In this document: positions 60,613-64,000 of the stretch, piece by piece | How positions within the stretch are numbered: the first letter of the stretch is position 1 | Layout of the letters: each line of letters opens with the position of its first letter | Assembly: GCA_035502855.1 (NCBI GenBank) | Contig: DATJTX010000018.1 | Span: 1-64,000 of the forward strand | DNA from: Candidatus Baltobacteraceae bacterium | Lineage (GTDB): Bacteria; Vulcanimicrobiota; Vulcanimicrobiia; Vulcanimicrobiales; Vulcanimicrobiaceae | Direction of reading: 5' to 3' | DNA length: 64,000 nucleotides | The notes under the pieces: model-generated | Seen by the model: the letters and a program-made list of their open reading frames with translations, nothing else | Database searches by the model: none | What the model was told of the DNA's origin: nothing | Made by a program: the position numbers and the translations under genes

Positions 60613-61790
60613 CAGCGGCGCAGCGCCTCGATCGCATCGAGCAGGCGCATCGCGAGTTCCGCTTTGTTTGCCGTACCCAATTCCTTGCGGCCATCCTTCC
60701 AAAGAAGCGTCAGCGTGTTCTCACCGGTCCCGAAACCGCGCTCGCCGCGTACGTCGTTGACGACGATCGCGTCGAGCCCCTTGCCTTCGAGTTTCGCACG
60801 CGCGTTGGTTTCGTGCTCGTCGGTCTCGGCCGCGAATCCCACGAAAAACGCCTCGTCGTTGCGCTGCGCGATGGCGGCCAGCACGTCGGGATTGCGCACC
60901 AGGCGCACCGTCAAATCGTCGTCGGTCTTCTTCAGTTTCGAATCGGCGCGAGTCTGCGGACGCCAGTCCGACACGGCCGCGCTGGCAACGACCAAATCCA
61001 CCCGTGCGCCGTGCTCGAGCGCGAGGTCGAGCAGTTCCTGCGCCGTGTTGAAGCGATAGGTGCTCACCCCGGGCGGGGGCTCGAGGAGCGTCGGGCCGAG
61101 TAAGAGCGCGACGTCGGCGCCGCGGGCGGCTGCTTCACGTGCGATGGCGATACCGGTCGATCCGGTCGACGCATTGCTGACGAACCGAATCGGGTCGAAG
61201 GCCTCGCGGGTCGGACCAGCGGTCACGAGCACGCGCACGCCCGCGAGCGATTGCGTTCGCCTCAGCACGCGCGTCAGCGCCTCGAGCAGCGACTCCTCAC
61301 TCGCCAAACGTCCGATGCCGCTCTCGCGCTCGGCCAAGAACCCGCGCTCGGGATCGACGAACTCATATCCGCGTTCGCGCAACGCGCGCAGGTTCGTCTG
61401 CGTCGCAGCGTCCTCGTACATCGCCGCGTTCATCGCCGGAGCGATCACGATCGGGATACGCGCGGCCAGCGCCGCAGCCGTCACCAGATCGTCAGCGATA
61501 CCGTGCGCAACTTTGGCAATGACGTTCGCGGTCGCGGGCGCGATCAGCATCACCTGCGCCTCGCGCACGAGGCGGATGTGCGGAATGCGCTCGGGCGCGT
61601 CCCATAGCGACGTGTAGACCGGGCGCGCGGTAAGCGACGAGAACGTAAGGGGACCGACGAACCGCTCCGCTTCGGGCGTCATCACGACGTCGACGGCCGC
61701 GCCGCGCTGCACCAGCGTGCTGGTCAGCGCCGCGACTTTGTAGGCGGCTATTCCGCCGCACACGCCGATCAATATGCGCGCGTCGTTCAT
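60612..61790 (-). CDS. coaBC: CoaBC: phosphopantothenoylcysteine decarboxylase / phosphopantothenate-cysteine ligase
   Basis: 392 residues from MNDARILIGVCGGIAAYK. CoaC: FMN-binding APATANVIAKVAHGIADDL and IAPAMNAAMY. CoaB: VLVTAGPTREAFDPIRFVSNASTG, SAAVSDWRP, KLKKTDDDLTVRLVRNPDVL, GFAAETDE and AIVVNDV. The Cys of the usual LACG..G.GR motif is Glu here (GFLAERESGIGRL), which may affect the decarboxylase step. Lies between panC and coaX. Confidence 0.93.
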   Translation of the reverse strand: MNDARILIGVCGGIAAYKVAALTSTLVQRGAAVDVVMTPEAERFVGPLTFSSLTARPVYTSLWDAPERIPHIRLVREAQVMLIAPATANVIAKVAHGIADDLVTAAALAARIPIVIAPAMNAAMYEDAATQTNLRALRERGYEFVDPERGFLAERESGIGRLASEESLLEALTRVLRRTQSLAGVRVLVTAGPTREAFDPIRFVSNASTGSTGIAIAREAAARGADVALLLGPTLLEPPPGVSTYRFNTAQELLDLALEHGARVDLVVASAAVSDWRPQTRADSKLKKTDDDLTVRLVRNPDVLAAIAQRNDEAFFVGFAAETDEHETNARAKLEGKGLDAIVVNDVRGERGFGTGENTLTLLWKDGRKELGTANKAELAMRLLDAIEALRR

Positions 61791-61797
61791 GGCGCGA

Positions 61798-62622
61798 TCA
61801 CTCGATCCACAAATTGTCGAGCAGGCGCGTCGTGCCGAAGCGAGCCGCGCCGATGACGAACGCCGGCGGCGAGAGCGAATCGATCGGATCGAACGTGTCG
61901 GCGTCGACGACGTCGAGGTAGTCGAGCCGGGCGAGCGGGTGTAGCCGCGCACGTCCCGCCGCGATCGCATCCGCCTTGGAACGGCCGCCGGCCATCGCGA
62001 GGCGCACGGCCTGAAGCGCGTGGTGCAGCGACGGCGCGGCTTCCCGCTCTTCCGCGGAGAGATAGGCATTACGGCTCGAGAGCGCGAGGCCGTCGGCTTC
62101 GCGCTGCGTGGGAACGATCACCACGGTCGTCGGTATCTCCAAGTCGCGGACCATTCGCCGTACGACCGCCGTCTGCTGCGCATCCTTCTGTCCGAGGTAG
62201 AGCGCATCGGGGCGAACCACATTGAGCAACGCGCAAACCACGGTGGCGACCCCACGAAAATGCGCCGGCCGGATCGCGCCCTCGAAGACCTCTGCGAGGC
62301 GGCCGGTGTCGACCGAGGTGCTGAAGCCGGACGGATACATCGCCTCGACGCCGGGCGCGAAGAGCACGTCGATCCCGGCCTGAGCCAGCTTGGCTCGATC
62401 GCCTTCGGGATCGCGCGGGTAGCGGGCTAGATCTTCGCCCGGCGCAAACTGGAGGGGGTTGACGAAGACCGACGCCGCGACCGCGGCCGACTCGGCCCGG
62501 GCCCGTCGAACGAGCGCCAGGTGACCCTCGTGCAAGGCCCCCATCGTAGGCACGAAACCAAGCGGGCGAGGAAGCACGTCGAAGAGCGCACGAGCTTGCG
62601 CGATCGTCGCGGCGATTTGCAC
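61798..62622 (-). CDS. panC: Pantothenate synthetase
   Basis: 274 residues, GTG start (62622). PTMGALHEGHLALVRRA holds the HxGH nucleotide motif; VFVNPLQFAPGEDLARYPRD, YLGQKDAQQTAVVRRMVRDL and the KMSKS-like LSSRNAYLS follow. Joins pantoate and beta-alanine. Directly upstream of coaBC and coaX, so pantothenate synthesis and its use are encoded together. Confidence 0.96.
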   Translation of the reverse strand: MQIAATIAQARALFDVLPRPLGFVPTMGALHEGHLALVRRARAESAAVAASVFVNPLQFAPGEDLARYPRDPEGDRAKLAQAGIDVLFAPGVEAMYPSGFSTSVDTGRLAEVFEGAIRPAHFRGVATVVCALLNVVRPDALYLGQKDAQQTAVVRRMVRDLEIPTTVVIVPTQREADGLALSSRNAYLSAEEREAAPSLHHALQAVRLAMAGGRSKADAIAAGRARLHPLARLDYLDVVDADTFDPIDSLSPPAFVIGAARFGTTRLLDNLWIE

Positions 62623-62639
62623 GAAGCTAGGAACCTCTC

Positions 62640-62933
62640 CTAAAGACGCGTGACGCGCAGCACCGTGCGGCCGACGATAAACGGGATGCCGACTTCGAGC
62701 GTGGCATCGCCGCTCACCGGCTCGCCGTTCACCTTGGTTCCGTTCCGGCTCTCCAGGTCCGTGAGGTGAAGATTTTCGCCGTCTATGCGTACGTGCGCAT
62801 GTTTGCGGGAAACATAACGATCGAGGGCTATACACGCCTGCGCGACCGAATCGTCGCGTCCGATCGTGATTTCGCTCTCGAAAGTCCAAGTTTTCCCGTC
62901 TAGTGGCCCGCTCAGGACCTCGAGCAGATACAT
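62640..62933 (-). CDS. FHA-domain protein
   Basis: 97 residues, one forkhead-associated domain only: ITIGRDDSVAQACIALDRYVSRKHAHVRIDGENLHLTDLESRNGTKVNG in pieces, with the GR.....SR.HA.......DL.S.NGT signature. Binds phosphothreonine peptides. First gene of the panC-coaBC-coaX run; its kinase partner is not in the window. Confidence 0.93.
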   Translation of the reverse strand: MYLLEVLSGPLDGKTWTFESEITIGRDDSVAQACIALDRYVSRKHAHVRIDGENLHLTDLESRNGTKVNGEPVSGDATLEVGIPFIVGRTVLRVTRL

Positions 62934-63044
62934 CGGGACGTGCCCTTCTCTGGCGCAACCGCCCGGCTCCTGGTCGGGCAGCCGGGCCCTGTTAACCTGG
63001 AACTAACAAAAAGGACCGTTAGGACGATTACTCATAGGGTGACG

Positions 63045-63260
63045 ATGAACGACCGGATCGACGAGTTGCTGGAGCTCATAGAAGTAGAGCCGGATGCCTT
63101 GCGCGAGGCGGAATTCCTGCAGGCGCAGGCGATTCTCGAGACCTTGGTGGGCAAGACGATCACGGCAGCCGAGATTCAGGACACGCGCATCATCATTACG
63201 ACCAACGACGGCAACCGTTACTTCTTCTACGGATTTCTCGGGGAATCGCGCACGGCCTAA
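63045..63260 (+). CDS. Small conserved-looking protein, unknown
   Basis: 71 residues from MNDRIDELLELIEVEPDALR. Helical N-terminal part and a beta hairpin at the end (ITAAEIQDTRIIITTNDGNRYFFYGF). An AGGGTG ribosome binding site lies before the ATG. Divergent from the FHA gene, convergent with the PilZ gene. No family named. Confidence 0.65.
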   Translation: MNDRIDELLELIEVEPDALREAEFLQAQAILETLVGKTITAAEIQDTRIIITTNDGNRYFFYGFLGESRTA

Positions 63261-63266
63261 CCGTCG

Positions 63267-63623
63267 TTACTTCGCCGTTTCTTTGGCAGCCACGAACGCG
63301 GCGATCTTTTCATGATCGCTCGACGTGTATTGCGTAAAGGCGACGCCGTGAGCGTAGAATTTGCTCGCGGCGTCATAAAACGTAAGCGCGATTTTCGCAC
63401 GGACGAGCATCTCGCGATCGCTCTCCGGCAGGGTGAAGCGCAAGACGATTGGTTGGCCTGCGGGTAGATCGGTCGAGGTTGCGACGCGCATACCGCCGCG
63501 GCTGAGGTCGATTGCCGTTCCAACCAGCACCAACTCATGCCCCGGAACGATGATTGTGACCGGGAAATCCACAACCGCGCGATAGAAGCGGCGCTCGTGC
63601 GAGCGATCCTCTTGAGTACTCAC
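63267..63623 (-). CDS. PilZ-domain protein (c-di-GMP-binding type)
   Basis: 118 residues. RRFYRAVVDFPVTI holds the RxxxR-like arginines, and AIDLSRGGMRVAT is the DxSxxG motif. Single-domain PilZ that would sense cyclic di-GMP; could act on motility or surface structures. Overlaps the next upstream gene by 4 bp. Confidence 0.88.
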   Translation of the reverse strand: MSTQEDRSHERRFYRAVVDFPVTIIVPGHELVLVGTAIDLSRGGMRVATSTDLPAGQPIVLRFTLPESDREMLVRAKIALTFYDAASKFYAHGVAFTQYTSSDHEKIAAFVAAKETAK

Positions 63624-64000
63624 CGGTGGGAGTTCTTCTCTGTGCGCGCGCCTCGGCCTTCAGCTGTATCGCCCGCAGCAAGCGCTTGCGCGGCCAGAAG
63701 TACGCCGAGCATCGCGTGTTCGGCGACGACTCCGCCTTGGAGATAGACTTCGTACGGCGCGCGAAGCGGCGCGTCACAAGAGAGCTCGATCGTCGCTCCG
63801 CTCACGAAGGCGCCGCTCGACATGACGACCGGATCGGCGTAGCCCGGCACCGGGCCCGGTTCAGGACGAAAACGCGCGTTGACCGGCATCGCCGACTGCA
63901 ATCCGCCCGCGAAGCGCAGCAACCGGCCGGGATCTCCCAGCCGAATCGCCTGCACGATGTCGGTGCGATGTGCGCCCGGCTGCGGATCGACCTCGAACCC
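63620..64000 (-). CDS. Methionine gamma-lyase-family (aluminium-resistance-type) PLP protein, C-terminal part
   Basis: Cut by the window end; 126 residues are visible. VDPQPGAHRTDIVQAIRLGDPGRLLRF, PGPVPGYADPVVMSSGAFVSGATIELSCDAP and PYEVYLQGGVVAEHAMLGVLLA match the C-terminal region of the PF06838 family (Met_gamma_lyase / aluminium resistance). The PLP lysine lies outside the window. Confidence 0.85.
   Translation of the reverse strand, partial: GFEVDPQPGAHRTDIVQAIRLGDPGRLLRFAGGLQSAMPVNARFRPEPGPVPGYADPVVMSSGAFVSGATIELSCDAPLRAPYEVYLQGGVVAEHAMLGVLLAAQALAAGDTAEGRGARTEKNSHR

Overview
The window is high-GC, densely coded DNA from a diderm (two-membrane) bacterium. A giant type V autotransporter, an RND efflux pump with its adaptor and several lipoproteins show an outer membrane. 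Many genes start with GTG or TTG, and 4-bp ATGA/GTGA/TTGA overlaps between neighbours are common. The gene set and style suggest a deep-branching diderm such as Eremiobacterota (WPS-2) or a relative; this is inference, because no rRNA marker is present.

Layout. 1-10034 (minus): the giant autotransporter followed by a TPR signalling protein. 10131-12983 (plus): acyl-CoA dehydrogenase, histidine phosphatase and aminoglycoside-phosphotransferase-like kinase, a split version of the ACAD10/11 module. 12990-20286 (minus): S9 peptidase, CoA-type Nudix hydrolase, HIRAN/RecQ-like helicase, secF and secD. 20422-39018 (minus): a compact flagellar / flagellar-type secretion locus in the order flgB-flgC-fliE-fliF(with a FliG-like tail)-fliH-fliI-lytic transglycosylase-aspartyl protease-unknown-flgF/G-fliM-fliN-fliP-[insertions]-metF-methyltransferase-fliQ-fliR-flhB-flhA. 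Many subunits are short: FliI lacks its N-terminal domain, FliM lacks the CheY-binding peptide, and no separate fliG is present. Between fliP and metF lie two inserted blocks (a beta-propeller gene; a secreted protein gene plus HicAB and HigBA toxin-antitoxin pairs). Each block ends in a copy of the fliP 3' end.

39293-45725 (minus): RND pump, adaptor lipoprotein, DUF3810 protein, rpsI and rplM. 45844-49090: MarR regulator, truA, DUF5069 protein, small membrane protein, a metallothionein-like protein and a lipoprotein. 49197-56681 (minus): lysS, greA, amino-acid permease, a quinate-dehydrogenase-like protein, an acyl-ACP-reductase-like protein, SRPBCC protein and class III aminotransferase. 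56710-57592: a tRNA-like gene with an odd anticodon loop, an inverted copy of its 5' half, and an unknown gene. 57594-64000: dusB, a lipoprotein, the pantothenate/CoA genes coaX-coaBC-panC, an FHA protein, a small unknown protein, a PilZ protein and the end of a methionine-gamma-lyase-family gene.

Three non-coding themes stand out. First, repeated 3' ends of fliP that differ only by synonymous changes. Second, a family of about 100-bp intercistronic repeats whose central hairpin is conserved by paired changes and whose end supplies the ribosome binding site of the next gene. Third, REP-like palindromes, two of them inside the helicase gene.
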